From CAVTLG01 sp963735495 (lineage in GTDB: Bacteria; Chloroflexota; Ktedonobacteria; Ktedonobacterales; Ktedonobacteraceae): 64,000 nt of DNA. How positions within the stretch are numbered: the first letter of the stretch is position 1; each line of letters begins with the position of its first letter. Location: assembly GCA_963735495.1 (NCBI GenBank), contig CAVTLG010000011.1:477592-541591 (forward strand), written 5' to 3'. Position numbers and translations under genes: made by a program. This document shows, piece after piece, positions 27,524-36,969 of the stretch. A model generated the notes under the pieces. It was not told where the DNA came from. It did no database searches and worked only from the letters and a program-made list of their open reading frames with translations.

Positions 27524-27578
27524 GGGTCAGCGTATCCAAATCTGAAAACTGTACGCTAAGGTCTGGATACGCTGACCC
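27524..27578. terminator. Hairpin between converging genes
   Basis: GGGTCAGCGTATCCA (27524-27538) pairs perfectly with TGGATACGCTGACCC (27564-27578) around a 25-base loop. It lies between the ends of the LamG/glutaminase-like gene and the glycosyltransferase gene and could end transcription from both sides. A clear U-tract is absent. Confidence 0.5.
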
Positions 27579-27593
27579 TTCTTCGTCAAAGTG

Positions 27594-28784
27594 TCATGCT
27601 TCCATTGATCGAGGACGCGTGAGAGATGCCCGTTTGTAGACAAAATCAAGAATAGCGTCGGTGGCACGCTGATACCCACCAGCAGCACGCACCTGCTGCT
27701 GCATAGCCTGGACGCGTTGGGCCATGGAGGGATCTTGCTGGACACGCGCAACCGCTTCGCGTAATTGTTCCGCAGTCACATTTTCCTGGGTCAGGGCAAC
27801 TCCCAGGCCCAGTTCTTCGACGCGGCGCGCGGTCATCTCCTGTTCCATCATCTGGGGGATGACGACCAGAGGAACGCCAAAGTAGAGACTTTCCATGGTG
27901 CTATTCATCCCACCGTGGGTGACAAAGACGCTGGTGCGCGGCAGCATCTCCAACTGAGGGACAGAGGGGGCGAGCAAGAAATTGGCAGGCGCAGGTCCCA
28001 GTACTGCCGGATCGAGGCGTTTTCCATGTGAGAGCACGACCTGGGAAGAGAGCTCACCAAAGGCTTGAAAGCAGAGCCGGAAAAAGTCGGGCCGATTGTT
28101 GAAGGCGGTGCCCAGGGAAATGTAGAGGACCGGCTGATCTCCCAGGCGTTCCCAGGGAAATGCTGGCGCATCCTGACGCGGGAGCAGTGACGGACCCACG
28201 AAGACAAAACGCTCATCGAAGGTTTCACCAGCTGGTTGGAAGACGCGTGGGAGAAACACAATGTTGAGACCTTCCGCGTGGGCAAACAACTGGCGCATAT
28301 CAAACGGAGGCAGATGGTAGGTCGCGTTAAGTTCTGCATAGCTGGTCTGGAAGCGCTCAAGCCATGCAGATGGAAATGGCATGGAAGCGTCCGACCGCGC
28401 CGCGAACATGCCAGCATGCTCATTGGCAGCGTAACTGCAACGCAAGACAATCGCCTCGACCTGGAGCACCTGGGCGACAATACGTCCCCAGAGGCACATG
28501 GCCTCGTAGAGAAGAGCATCAGGCTGCTCCGCGCGAATAGACTCCAGGACCTGGGGGAGGACCCGGCGACTTTCCTCCGCCATCCTTAAGGGCATGGGAC
28601 CCGGCCCTACCAGGAAAGACTCATAGGGACGGAAGATGGCCCCCGTTGCCTCAATAGCTACGCGAAATTCTTCGGTCAGGTAGTAAATGACCTGCTCGCC
28701 ACGTTGGACAAGTTCTTGCACGATAGGCAGTGTCGGGTTCACATGTCCAAAGGCTGGGACATTCAAAAAGATGTATTTTTTCAT
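27594..28784 (-). CDS. Macrolide-type glycosyltransferase (MGT/GT1 family)
   Basis: A 396-residue GT-B enzyme. N-domain: MKKYIFLNVPAFGHVNPTLP with the family's conserved HVNP. C-domain: VLYISLGTAFNN, then LAPSVPQLEMLPRTSVFVTHGGMNSTMESLYFGVPLVVIPQ, the nucleotide-sugar motif of UGT/MGT proteins. Such enzymes inactivate macrolides or decorate natural products. ATG 28784 has GAGGAGG 9 bases upstream; the longer frame to 28874 has no such site. It lies 230 bases downstream of a PadR gene on the same strand, likely one regulated unit for drug response. Substrate not known. Confidence 0.85.
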   Translation of the reverse strand: MKKYIFLNVPAFGHVNPTLPIVQELVQRGEQVIYYLTEEFRVAIEATGAIFRPYESFLVGPGPMPLRMAEESRRVLPQVLESIRAEQPDALLYEAMCLWGRIVAQVLQVEAIVLRCSYAANEHAGMFAARSDASMPFPSAWLERFQTSYAELNATYHLPPFDMRQLFAHAEGLNIVFLPRVFQPAGETFDERFVFVGPSLLPRQDAPAFPWERLGDQPVLYISLGTAFNNRPDFFRLCFQAFGELSSQVVLSHGKRLDPAVLGPAPANFLLAPSVPQLEMLPRTSVFVTHGGMNSTMESLYFGVPLVVIPQMMEQEMTARRVEELGLGVALTQENVTAEQLREAVARVQQDPSMAQRVQAMQQQVRAAGGYQRATDAILDFVYKRASLTRPRSMEA

Positions 28785-29012
28785 AAAACGGTACCTCCTC
28801 AGAGGAGAGGGCTGGTGCACATGAGAATCCAGCCTGGTGTATCCTCTATCTATTCGTGTTTGATGTCGTTGCACGAGAGAGGGCCGCTTGCATCAGCATG
28901 CCAGGATCAGAAGCAGGCGGTCTCCGCTCAGGAGCATGGTGACCAGGTTTTCCAGACTCAGGCACCATTGCTCCGTCCACAGCAGTTTCTTTCCCCTTGC
29001 GTCACTTTTTTC

Positions 29013-29651
29013 TCAGCCAGGAAGCATCCCTCCTTTCTCGCTATCAACGGGATCGACGTGTTTTTCTGCCTCGTCTTGATGGGTCACGCGTTCACGAACC
29101 TCTTTTGCCCAGGCGATCTCTCCCTGCCACTGTTCTGCTTGATGTCGCATTAATCGCTCTGCAATGGCACGGAAATGCGGGCTGAACTTGTGCATCTGAG
29201 CAGGTTCTGAGATCACCTGGAGGAGATCACGCCTTTCTGAGTGGAGATAGAGCACCAGTGTTTCACAGTAGGTGATGTAATGGTTCAAGAGATGGAGACG
29301 TTCATCAGGTTGGAGAAAGTCCAGATACAACGCTTTCAAACGAAACAGACGTTGGTAGTCTCCTGGGTTAGAGATGGTATCGATCATCAATTGGTGAAAG
29401 CGCATGCGCCCTGCCGGGGTAATCTCGTAGGTCGTCCGTGTCTGCTGGCGACCACGTTGTCTCGTCGTGGCCTCTTGTCCCTCATCAAGCTTTTTGATAA
29501 ATCCCGATAGCTCAAGCTTTGTGAGCAAAGGATACAGGGTGCCGAGACTGATTTTGGCCCAGGGGCCAATCATGTCACTGGCAATTTTGGCTATTTGATA
29601 GCCATGCTCAGGAGCACACATGAGCTGGGCAAGAATGAGCAATTCATACAT
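29013..29651 (-). CDS. PadR-family transcriptional regulator
   Basis: A 212-residue PadR regulator. The winged helix covers residues 1-85 (MYELLILAQLMCAPEHGYQI, then GTLYPLLTKLELSGFI and a wing with TRTTYEITPAG). A helical C-domain follows (LKALYLDFLQPDERLHLLNHYI). ATG 29651 follows GAAGGAGG. A 34-bp perfect palindrome lies 51 bases upstream, the probable autoregulatory operator. The glycosyltransferase gene downstream is a likely target. PadR proteins usually release DNA on binding phenolic or drug ligands. Confidence 0.85.
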   Translation of the reverse strand: MYELLILAQLMCAPEHGYQIAKIASDMIGPWAKISLGTLYPLLTKLELSGFIKKLDEGQEATTRQRGRQQTRTTYEITPAGRMRFHQLMIDTISNPGDYQRLFRLKALYLDFLQPDERLHLLNHYITYCETLVLYLHSERRDLLQVISEPAQMHKFSPHFRAIAERLMRHQAEQWQGEIAWAKEVRERVTHQDEAEKHVDPVDSEKGGMLPG

Positions 29652-29701
29652 GAGCGAACCCCCTCCTTCTCAGACAAGCCAGATGTTGAGCTTTTTTCAT
29701 C

Positions 29702-29735
29702 ACTACTTCTATTAGATATATCTAATAGAAGTAGT
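29702..29735. promoter_or_regulatory. 34-bp perfect palindromic PadR operator
   Basis: The left half ACTACTTCTATTAGATA (29702-29718) is the exact reverse complement of the right half TATCTAATAGAAGTAGT (29719-29735). It sits directly upstream of the PadR gene. Confidence 0.7.
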
Positions 29736-30008
29736 ATAGACGACGAAAGATGTGATGTCAAGGGGACGCTGAGGCAGGGGCGCGTTTGGTTCTACGTCGG
29801 CCTTCCCTCTTTTTCAGCAGGCAATATAAAATGCAGTTAGCCATCATGACCAAATATGACACTGATACGGCACTGTTGAGAACACACATGGCAGCATCAA
29901 CCACTTACACTTACAAATGACATGTTGCGCTAGTAGTGCGAGTACTGCTAGCCCACTAAAATCACGGTCAATCGTCGGTGAATGTATTTTTCTCAGCAGG
30001 AGAGATCT

Positions 30009-31025
30009 ATGCATATGTCACACAGTATTTTTGCTGATGCATATACAGATATGCTATTCGGTAACTATCGCATCGTGCGTCCACTAGGACGAGGCGGATC
30101 AGCGCATGTACTGCTCGGTCAACATAGGTATCTGGAGACACGGGCCGCCATCAAGGTCTTGCGACAGCAGCGGGAACAGGATGAACGACAGTTGCGCAAA
30201 GAGGCTCACATCCTGGCACAGATGCAGCATCCACACATCATACGCCTGCGCGAGTTCGCGCTACAGGATGCCCAACCTTTTCTGGCGCTGGATTACGCAC
30301 CTTATGGCAATCTGCGCCAGTATTATGCAGCACGCCAGCCGCTGCCTCTTACCAGCATATTGCGTTATGTGAAGCAGATGGCCAACGCGCTGCAACATAT
30401 CCATGATCGAGGTTGGCTACACCTCGACGTGAAACCTGAGAATATGCTGGTTGCCCGACACGGTTATCTCTGGCTCAGCGACTTTGGTATCGCACAGCCT
30501 GCACGTTATGCCAGCACGACGACCGGGAAAGTACGTTGGGGCACGGCTGCATATATGGCACCCGAACAGTTACACGACATCCCTTGTCCAGCCAGCGACC
30601 AGTACGCGCTGGCCATCGTTGTCTACGAATGGCTATGTGGCAGCTTGCCATTCCAGGGCACAGCGCTAGAAATTGCCAGCCAGCATATACACGCACCACA
30701 GCCATCACTACGCGCAAGAGTACCACAGCTTTCACCTGCGGTGGAATACGTTGTGCAGAAGGCACTGGCAAAAGATCCAACGCGACGTTTTGCCAGCGTC
30801 AACGAATTTGCCGAAAATCTTGAGCAAAGTATTATTAAAGCTGTGGCAAGGCAATATGTATTTTCAAGGAGACCAGGATCTTCTCATGATCATACTATGA
30901 CCTATTCGTCATATATTACAGAAAAGTCTTCTGTTCCACTACGTGCCTATCGATCACAAAGCCATCCGCCATACGCTGCTCAGTACAGAGAAAATCCTGT
31001 CACGAGCAGAAGATGGCGTGCTTAA
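30009..31025 (+). CDS. Soluble Ser/Thr protein kinase
   Basis: A 338-residue Hanks-type kinase. The glycine loop is GRGGSAHV (27-34), the ATP lysine Lys49 in AAIKVL, the catalytic loop HLDVKPEN (HLD in place of HRD, Asp140), DFG at 158-160, and GTAAYMAPEQ marks the activation segment end. The C-terminal 60 residues are a basic, Ser/Tyr-rich tail with no membrane helix or PASTA repeats, so it is cytoplasmic. ATG 30009 follows CAGGAGA. It ends one base before the converging SpoVR gene. PrkA in the adjacent cluster is itself kinase-related, but a functional link is only a possibility. Confidence 0.85.
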   Translation: MHMSHSIFADAYTDMLFGNYRIVRPLGRGGSAHVLLGQHRYLETRAAIKVLRQQREQDERQLRKEAHILAQMQHPHIIRLREFALQDAQPFLALDYAPYGNLRQYYAARQPLPLTSILRYVKQMANALQHIHDRGWLHLDVKPENMLVARHGYLWLSDFGIAQPARYASTTTGKVRWGTAAYMAPEQLHDIPCPASDQYALAIVVYEWLCGSLPFQGTALEIASQHIHAPQPSLRARVPQLSPAVEYVVQKALAKDPTRRFASVNEFAENLEQSIIKAVARQYVFSRRPGSSHDHTMTYSSYITEKSSVPLRAYRSQSHPPYAAQYRENPVTSRRWRA

Positions 31026-31026
31026 T

Positions 31027-33705
31027 CTACTTCTCCAGCGTACTCTTGCTGTTGCGCTCACCATCATAGGTGAGCAAGATGCGCTTGCCCTCGAAGACCG
31101 TTTCGAGATGGACCGGACGCCCCCACAGCAAGTAGACATGCTGCAAGGTCTTCTCCGCGTAGTTCAGGTCCAGCTCCTGGCCCTCAAAGAGATGCTTGAG
31201 ATACAGCTCTCGATTGCCCCGATAATCGCCATTATCAACCACCAGGTAGGGATACCCGAAGTTCGTCATGTTGGCCACGGTCGCATCGCGCACTTTTTGC
31301 CAGTTTTTCTCGACAATCACCCATTCGTCGCCCTCCTTTTTGTAGAGGTAGAGGTCCAGGTCCTTGATGAGATCCTCGGTCAGATAGTTGCGCAAGAAAG
31401 ACACATCGTTATCCAGTTCGCGTACTTCAAAGAGCTTCTGCCGCCCTTTACCAGGCTTACGGCCAAGCTTTTCCTGTTCCTCGGTGGAGGGATTATCCCA
31501 GCGCCGTTCGATATCCTCCAGTATTTTGAAGCCCAGGTAGTAGGGATTGAGCGATGTGCGCGACGGTGTCAGCACGCTGGAGTGTAGTTGTGCAAACTCG
31601 ACGGTCTCTGAGTCGGAGATGACGCCTTGATCACCCAATTCGCGCATGATGCGCGAGTGCCATATGCTGTTATGGTGCACCATACCGTTCGCGACATAAC
31701 GGTGTGAGTGATCTACCGTGATATCGTAAACATCGGCAACGGCATGCTCAACACTCACCACCTCATCCATCGCGTCCTCGCGGCGAAACCATTGGTGGTC
31801 TGACAGGTACTGTTCCAGCAACACACGTTTACGTGCCAGCCCGAAGTTGATTTCCTTGGCAAACAATTGAGCTGAAGAACCTTTGATGCGTATGTTGGGA
31901 CCGTAGCGACGCGTTAGTATGCCGTAGTTGAGGAGCACAATCTGTAAGGTCTGCGCGATCTGCTCGCTAAAGGTGGAGAGGATTACACCTTCTTTGCGCG
32001 AAGCACAGCCATCACAATCAAAGTATGCCCGTAAGAATGCACTTACAACGGACTTCGGCGAACGCAGAATAGCATCTGGTATGCATTTCTGCGCTGCTTT
32101 TGCTTGCAGATCAATGCCCTGCGCGCGCAAGAGATCCAGCACATTGGCCGAGTAGAAGACGACACGCCAGCGACCACCACGTCCATTAACGGTGCGGTCA
32201 TCCCAAAAGACGGTTGGCTCAATGGCGAACAGGTCAGTGACAAGCTGCGCATAGCGATCAGCCAGTTCACGATCACCTGTAGTATAGCCTATCGCATTTT
32301 TGGCACTATGAATATTGCCATCCCCGATCAGATCACCGAGGAACTCTGCAAAAGACTCTGTAACATGGGTAGGAGCAACCAGTGGAAAGCGCGTAGCATA
32401 CAGCGGCTTGCCACTATTGCCCATGCTGTAGCCGGTTAGCTCAATGGCGCTATCGATGCGCTCTTGCGCATAAGAGGTCTTACCACTGAGAGAACGATAG
32501 ACCGTATGCACACCAACACCCGCTGCCAGAGCCACGTCGGCAGCCGTCGATGAGGTAATACGCACGGGTACTGCAACTGGCACAAGCTGCCCAGGCCAGA
32601 TATTATCGCCAGCACTGAGAGGAATACGCTGTCCAACGGCGACATCTTTCAGCGCCAGCCATTGTTCTGGACCAACACTCAGTTTATGCTCGTCAGCCCC
32701 TTCTAACACAAAGCCACGGCGCGTGCGCAAACGCACAGTGGCGGCATTACGATGTATATGCCTGTCCGTCACGCGGTCACGCTCTCCGTTGCCGCTACCT
32801 ACGACCACGGCATCACCCTGCGCCAGCGCGCGATGCAGAGCGTCATAACGCATAAAGCCCTGCTCGGTTAGCACAAGGCTCTCTTTTGTCAGACAGGCCC
32901 AGCCCTCATTCATGATTTTGGTCTGCATCATGGGCACAAAGTACAACATCTCGGTGCGCACAATTTCGATAATATCGCGCTGCCAGACTTCCAGGTGGGG
33001 TGCATGGCGATTCAAGAAAAGCAAGAGATCCTTCTCCGGCTTCTCTGGAAACTTTGGTGGTTTGCCAGAACGACGTTCGCGCTCCTCTTCGGCCTTCTTG
33101 GCCTTTTCATCCAGATCCCACAGATCTCCATACTCGCTGCCAGTAGGAGAGGACTTCTTCTCTTCTGGCTTGCTATTCTCATTTTCACGCAGCAGCAGAT
33201 TATAATCAACATGCTCCTGGATCGCCAACGCCGCATCCAGGAAACGTTCAACCTCTTCGCGACCATGGTCGAACTCATACTTCGCGATACGCTCGGCATG
33301 CACGCTCGCCTTATCGATCATGCGCCGCGAGGTATGTTGGAAGTAGGCATTATTTTTGAAGAAGTCAGTATGCCCAAAGACATGTGCCGCCACAAAGGTA
33401 TTTTGCAGCAAATTGTTCATGTCCATCAGGAAAGCATAGCTCGGATTGGTATTGATCACCATCTCGTAGATCTTGCTTAACCCCAGGTCATACTGCATCT
33501 TCTGTCTGTAGTAGGCTTTACCGTAGGTCCAATGGCTGAAGCGACCAGGAATACCGTACGACGCGAACTCGTACATGATCGTAGCAGGCACCATTTCGAA
33601 GTGCGTCGGAAAGGGATCTAGCCCAAATTTACGCGCCTCCTCCCAGGCCGCGTCGATGGCGTCACGCAAGCGTTCAAGTTCACTATTAGAATCGTAATTC
33701 GTCAT
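31027..33705 (-). CDS. spoVR: SpoVR family protein interrupted by an intein
   Basis: An 892-residue precursor. Exteins 1-270 and 680-892 together form a normal SpoVR protein (HFEMVPATIMYEFASYGIPGR, AHVFGHTDFF with its conserved His, and SIWHSRIMREL at the splice joint; the family has EGWASYWHARIMREL). The intein covers Cys271 to Asn679 with Ser680 as the +1 residue. SpoVR is part of the widespread SpoVR-YhbH-PrkA stress/sporulation set, present here as consecutive genes. The insertion point, immediately after the conserved EGWA, is in the most conserved part of the family. A Glu/Lys-rich segment at 175-225 is lineage-specific. Gap to the next upstream gene is 15 bases. Confidence 0.9.
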   Translation of the reverse strand: MTNYDSNSELERLRDAIDAAWEEARKFGLDPFPTHFEMVPATIMYEFASYGIPGRFSHWTYGKAYYRQKMQYDLGLSKIYEMVINTNPSYAFLMDMNNLLQNTFVAAHVFGHTDFFKNNAYFQHTSRRMIDKASVHAERIAKYEFDHGREEVERFLDAALAIQEHVDYNLLLRENENSKPEEKKSSPTGSEYGDLWDLDEKAKKAEEERERRSGKPPKFPEKPEKDLLLFLNRHAPHLEVWQRDIIEIVRTEMLYFVPMMQTKIMNEGWACLTKESLVLTEQGFMRYDALHRALAQGDAVVVGSGNGERDRVTDRHIHRNAATVRLRTRRGFVLEGADEHKLSVGPEQWLALKDVAVGQRIPLSAGDNIWPGQLVPVAVPVRITSSTAADVALAAGVGVHTVYRSLSGKTSYAQERIDSAIELTGYSMGNSGKPLYATRFPLVAPTHVTESFAEFLGDLIGDGNIHSAKNAIGYTTGDRELADRYAQLVTDLFAIEPTVFWDDRTVNGRGGRWRVVFYSANVLDLLRAQGIDLQAKAAQKCIPDAILRSPKSVVSAFLRAYFDCDGCASRKEGVILSTFSEQIAQTLQIVLLNYGILTRRYGPNIRIKGSSAQLFAKEINFGLARKRVLLEQYLSDHQWFRREDAMDEVVSVEHAVADVYDITVDHSHRYVANGMVHHNSIWHSRIMRELGDQGVISDSETVEFAQLHSSVLTPSRTSLNPYYLGFKILEDIERRWDNPSTEEQEKLGRKPGKGRQKLFEVRELDNDVSFLRNYLTEDLIKDLDLYLYKKEGDEWVIVEKNWQKVRDATVANMTNFGYPYLVVDNGDYRGNRELYLKHLFEGQELDLNYAEKTLQHVYLLWGRPVHLETVFEGKRILLTYDGERNSKSTLEK
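31669..32895 (-). mobile_element. Intein with LAGLIDADG homing endonuclease in SpoVR
   Basis: A 409-residue intein. Block A begins CLTKESLVLTEQGF; block B has TRRGFVLEGADEHKL (T..H-like position present); the C-terminus is VDHSHRYVANGMVHHN followed by Ser, fitting block F/G. Between them are two LAGLIDADG-like helices, FLGDLIGDGNI (about 454-464) and FLRAYFDCDGCA (about 557-568), indicating an endonuclease that may still be active. An additional helix-turn-helix-like insert (about 385-425, AADVALAAGVGVHTVYRSL) resembles a LacI-type reader and may add DNA specificity. Confidence 0.88.
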
Positions 33706-33720
33706 GTAACACTCCTGACA

Positions 33721-34866
33721 CTACCTGGTGGGAACTGAATCGCGCTGTGCAAAGAATTTCCGCAATGCGGGATACACCTCTTTCTTGTCAGAGATGGTCA
33801 CGGCGGTGAACTTTTTATCGTTGATCTTGTTGTAGGCCGACATGAGCGTACTCGGCGAACGATAATGGCCCTCGCGAATTTCGCCATAGCCGAAAATGTT
33901 ACACAGTTCCATCAACTTGTTGACCAGTTGGACACAGCGGTCGTTATCCCACGGCAGATTATCGCCGTCGGAGAAGTGGAAGGGGTAGATGTTCCAGTCG
34001 TTGGGATTATAGCGCTCTTTGATGACCTGCAATGCCAGTTCGTAGGCCGATGAAACCTGCGTGCCACCGCTCTCGCCCTTATGGAAGAATTCTTCTTCGG
34101 TGACTTCTTTGGCTTCAGTATGGTGACTGATAAACACGATCTGCACATTATTGTACTTCGTGCGTAAGAACCTGACCATCCAGAAGTAGAAGCTGCGCGC
34201 GATATATTTCTCGAATTCGCCCATCGAGCCTGAGATATCCATCATGGCGATGACCACGGCATTCGACTGATACTTAATCGTCGGGTCCCACACTTTAAAG
34301 CGTAGATCATCGGATTTGATATCTTTAAACTTCGCTTCGCCCTTGGCGGCGTTGCGTTTCATGTTCTCGAAGATCGTGCGCTTCTTATCCAGGTTGGCCA
34401 TCGGACCTTTCTTGCGCACATCGGTGAAGCGTACGGATTCGGTCTCCAGTTCCTGTTGACGTTTTTGTTCCAGATTGGGCAGCCCGAGATCCTCGAAGAT
34501 CATAGCCGCCAGCTCTTCCATAGAGATTTCCGCTTCGTCGTAGTAGTCGTAACCGGCCTCTTTACCGGCCTCACCTTTTTTGCCTTTGCCCGGCTTGGGT
34601 TCCTGCGCGACCACATCCCCTACTTTGCTCTTGCCATTGCCCTGTCCGGCGTGCTGCTGACGCCCGAAATCATAACGAAAACTGTATTCTTCGAGCGAAC
34701 GAATAGGCACGCGCACCGTCTTCTTACCGTCTGAGAGGATAATGCTCTCCTCGCTAACGATTTCACCGAGATTCTTCTTTACCGCCTCACGAATCTTCTC
34801 TTTATGGCGCTCCTGGTCGGCCTGTCCCTTGCGGTGCAGCGACCAATCATGCTGGGAGATAGACAT
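33721..34866 (-). CDS. yhbH: YhbH/YeaH family DUF444 protein
   Basis: A 381-residue DUF444 protein. Near the N-terminus is GLKK-like basic DNA-binding-type sequence, then FRYDFGRQQHAGQGNG. The C-terminal half is a vWA-like fold with a good MIDAS: VIAMMDISGSM (about 210-220), GGTQVSSAYELALQVI and FHFSDGDNLPWD. It works with SpoVR and the serine kinase PrkA in stress or sporulation control (family knowledge). Start ATG 34866. It is 15 bases upstream of the SpoVR gene; a structured repeat lies between it and prkA. Confidence 0.9.
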   Translation of the reverse strand: MSISQHDWSLHRKGQADQERHKEKIREAVKKNLGEIVSEESIILSDGKKTVRVPIRSLEEYSFRYDFGRQQHAGQGNGKSKVGDVVAQEPKPGKGKKGEAGKEAGYDYYDEAEISMEELAAMIFEDLGLPNLEQKRQQELETESVRFTDVRKKGPMANLDKKRTIFENMKRNAAKGEAKFKDIKSDDLRFKVWDPTIKYQSNAVVIAMMDISGSMGEFEKYIARSFYFWMVRFLRTKYNNVQIVFISHHTEAKEVTEEEFFHKGESGGTQVSSAYELALQVIKERYNPNDWNIYPFHFSDGDNLPWDNDRCVQLVNKLMELCNIFGYGEIREGHYRSPSTLMSAYNKINDKKFTAVTISDKKEVYPALRKFFAQRDSVPTR

Positions 34867-34947
34867 CGGTCATGCTCCTTATCGCGGAAAACGCAGATGG
34901 GAGAAACGAAGAGGTGCACCCATTGGGAACGCCGCCGATACCCATAA

Positions 34948-35017
34948 GCATTCAGAAACGCGACTCTCGTCGCTAGAACTATGCTACCGCATAGTTCTCA
35001 TCTGAATGCAAGGCAAT
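34948..35017 (+). repeat. Structured interspersed repeat, copy C
   Basis: The cleanest member of the family. Outer stem GCATTCAGA (34948-34956) with TCTGAATGC (35001-35009); hairpin GCGAC-TCTC-GTCGC (34960-34973); hairpin GAACTATGC-TACC-GCATAGTTC (34976-34997); then AAGGCAAT. Compared with copy A, stems differ by paired changes. It lies between prkA and yhbH, both on the minus strand, so it would be antisense in their transcript. Confidence 0.65.
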
Positions 35018-35070
35018 ATGAGCCGTCCCAATGGGGTCACACCCGATGATCATCCTGCACCTGACGTAGA

Positions 35071-36969
35071 TTATCGATTTAAGAGACTTCCGGTATAGCG
35101 GAGAATTTCATTCGCGCACACGTGACAGTACCCGTGCTCTGTCATCAGCCGATCAACCACTTCATTGATCTTGCGCAGTTGCTCTTTATCGGGCATGCGC
35201 GTGGACGTGGTAATCTTCACTACATCCCGCAAGTCTGCAAACAACTTCTTTTCGATAGCTTCTTTCAGACGCTCATGGCTGGTGTAGTCAAAGGTCTGTC
35301 CTTTGCGCGCCAGGGATGAGATACGAATAAGGATTTCCTCGCGGAACGCGCGTTTGGCGTTCTCAGAGACGCTGATCTGCTCTTCTATCGAGCGCATCAG
35401 ATGTTCGTCCGGCTCCATTTCTTCATCAGTAATGGGGTCACGCAGTTTCGTCTTGTTGCAATAGGACTCAACATTATCCAGGTAATTATTCAAGAGCGTA
35501 TGTGCCTGCTCTTCATAGGAGTAGACAAAAGCGCGCTGAACTTCTTTGCGCGCCAGCTCATCGTACTCTTTCCGTGCATCGTTGATGAAGTTTAGATAGC
35601 GCTCACGCTCGTCTCGCGTGATACTGGTGTGCTGATCAAGACCATCACGCAGCGCGCGCAGTGCGTCAATCGGATTAATACAGGTCACGTTTGGTTTGAT
35701 AAGGGCGTTGGAGAGACGGTTGATGACATAGCGCGGCGAGATACCATCCATGCCTTCGCGCACAGCTTCTTCTTGCAGTTCGCGTACGTCCTTCTGCTTG
35801 AAATCCTCCATATCTTCGCCGTCATACAGCTTGAGTTTCTTCATCAAGCTCATGCCAGCTTTCTTGGAGGGTTCCAGGCGCGTCAGAGTGGCAAAGAGGC
35901 TGGCAACGCGCAGCGTGTAAGGCGCGATGTGCACATTTTGCAGCGAACTCTGCTTGAGCAGCTTCTCATAGATCTTCACTTCGTCCGAAACGCGCAGATT
36001 GTACGGCACCTTGGCCAGAATGATGCGGTCCTGCAAGGCTTCTGACTTTTTGTTGCCCACAAAGGACTGATATTCATGTTCGTTGGTATGGCTCACGACC
36101 ACTTCGTCCGCATAAATCATGCTGAAGCGACCGGTCTTGATGTTCTGTTCCTGGCTGAGTGTCAGCAGGACATAGAGGAACTTTTCATCGGTCTTGAGCA
36201 TTTCCACGAATTCCATCACACCACGGTTAGCGATATTCAGTTCACCATCGAAACGATACGCGCGCGGGTCGCTTTCCACCCCGATCTCCCCAATCGTGGA
36301 CAGGTCAATGCCTCCAACAAGTTCGCTGATATCCTGGCTCTTGGGATCAGATGGCGTGAACGTACCGACGCCGACACGATATTTTTCGCTAAAACTAATA
36401 CGTTTAACGGGTACCTCTTCTATGCGTCCACGATACTGATTATCGACCATGAAACGGCAATGCGGGCACAGGTCTCCTTCGATGTATAAGCTAAATTCTT
36501 TTTCTACATCGTGGCGGAGGTCGTGGGGGATCAAATGGAGGGGTTCTTCGTGCATCGGGCAGTCTTTAATCGCGTAGATTGCTCCTTCCGGGGTGCGGCT
36601 GTACGCCTCCAATCCACGCTTGAGCAGGTAAACAATCGTGGACTTACCTCCACCGACAGGACCCATCAGCAGGAGCACGCGTTTGCGTACCTCCAGCCGT
36701 TGCGCGGCTGAGTGGAAATAGTCAACGATCTGCTGCAGCGGCTTCTCAATGCCAAAGATTTCCTGGCTAAAGAATTTGTAGCGCGGCTCTCCCGTGCGAG
36801 GAGTGGTATCCACGCCCGCGTCCATAATCATGTGATAAATGCGCTCGTGAGAAAGTTGAGCTACCTCTGGCTTCTTACACGCAATCTCAAAGTACTGCGC
36901 GAAGTTTCCTTCCCACATGAGTTCGCGCTCACGATCTCGATATTCTTCTAACCGCTTCACCAGATCCAT
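35071..36969 (-). CDS. prkA: PrkA serine protein kinase
   Basis: A 632-residue PrkA. The AAA core has Walker A GPVGGGKST, and the conserved ISFSEKYRVGVGTFTPSDPKSQDISELVGGIDLSTIGEIG segment is present. The Cys motif CPHCRFMVDNQYRG is typical of the family, and the C-terminus ends in HGYCHVCANEILRYTGSLLNR. PrkA phosphorylates itself and stress regulators and works with YeaH/YhbH and SpoVR. It is the first gene of the minus-strand set prkA-yhbH-spoVR. Length is normal for the family. Confidence 0.92.
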   Translation of the reverse strand: MDLVKRLEEYRDRERELMWEGNFAQYFEIACKKPEVAQLSHERIYHMIMDAGVDTTPRTGEPRYKFFSQEIFGIEKPLQQIVDYFHSAAQRLEVRKRVLLLMGPVGGGKSTIVYLLKRGLEAYSRTPEGAIYAIKDCPMHEEPLHLIPHDLRHDVEKEFSLYIEGDLCPHCRFMVDNQYRGRIEEVPVKRISFSEKYRVGVGTFTPSDPKSQDISELVGGIDLSTIGEIGVESDPRAYRFDGELNIANRGVMEFVEMLKTDEKFLYVLLTLSQEQNIKTGRFSMIYADEVVVSHTNEHEYQSFVGNKKSEALQDRIILAKVPYNLRVSDEVKIYEKLLKQSSLQNVHIAPYTLRVASLFATLTRLEPSKKAGMSLMKKLKLYDGEDMEDFKQKDVRELQEEAVREGMDGISPRYVINRLSNALIKPNVTCINPIDALRALRDGLDQHTSITRDERERYLNFINDARKEYDELARKEVQRAFVYSYEEQAHTLLNNYLDNVESYCNKTKLRDPITDEEMEPDEHLMRSIEEQISVSENAKRAFREEILIRISSLARKGQTFDYTSHERLKEAIEKKLFADLRDVVKITTSTRMPDKEQLRKINEVVDRLMTEHGYCHVCANEILRYTGSLLNR

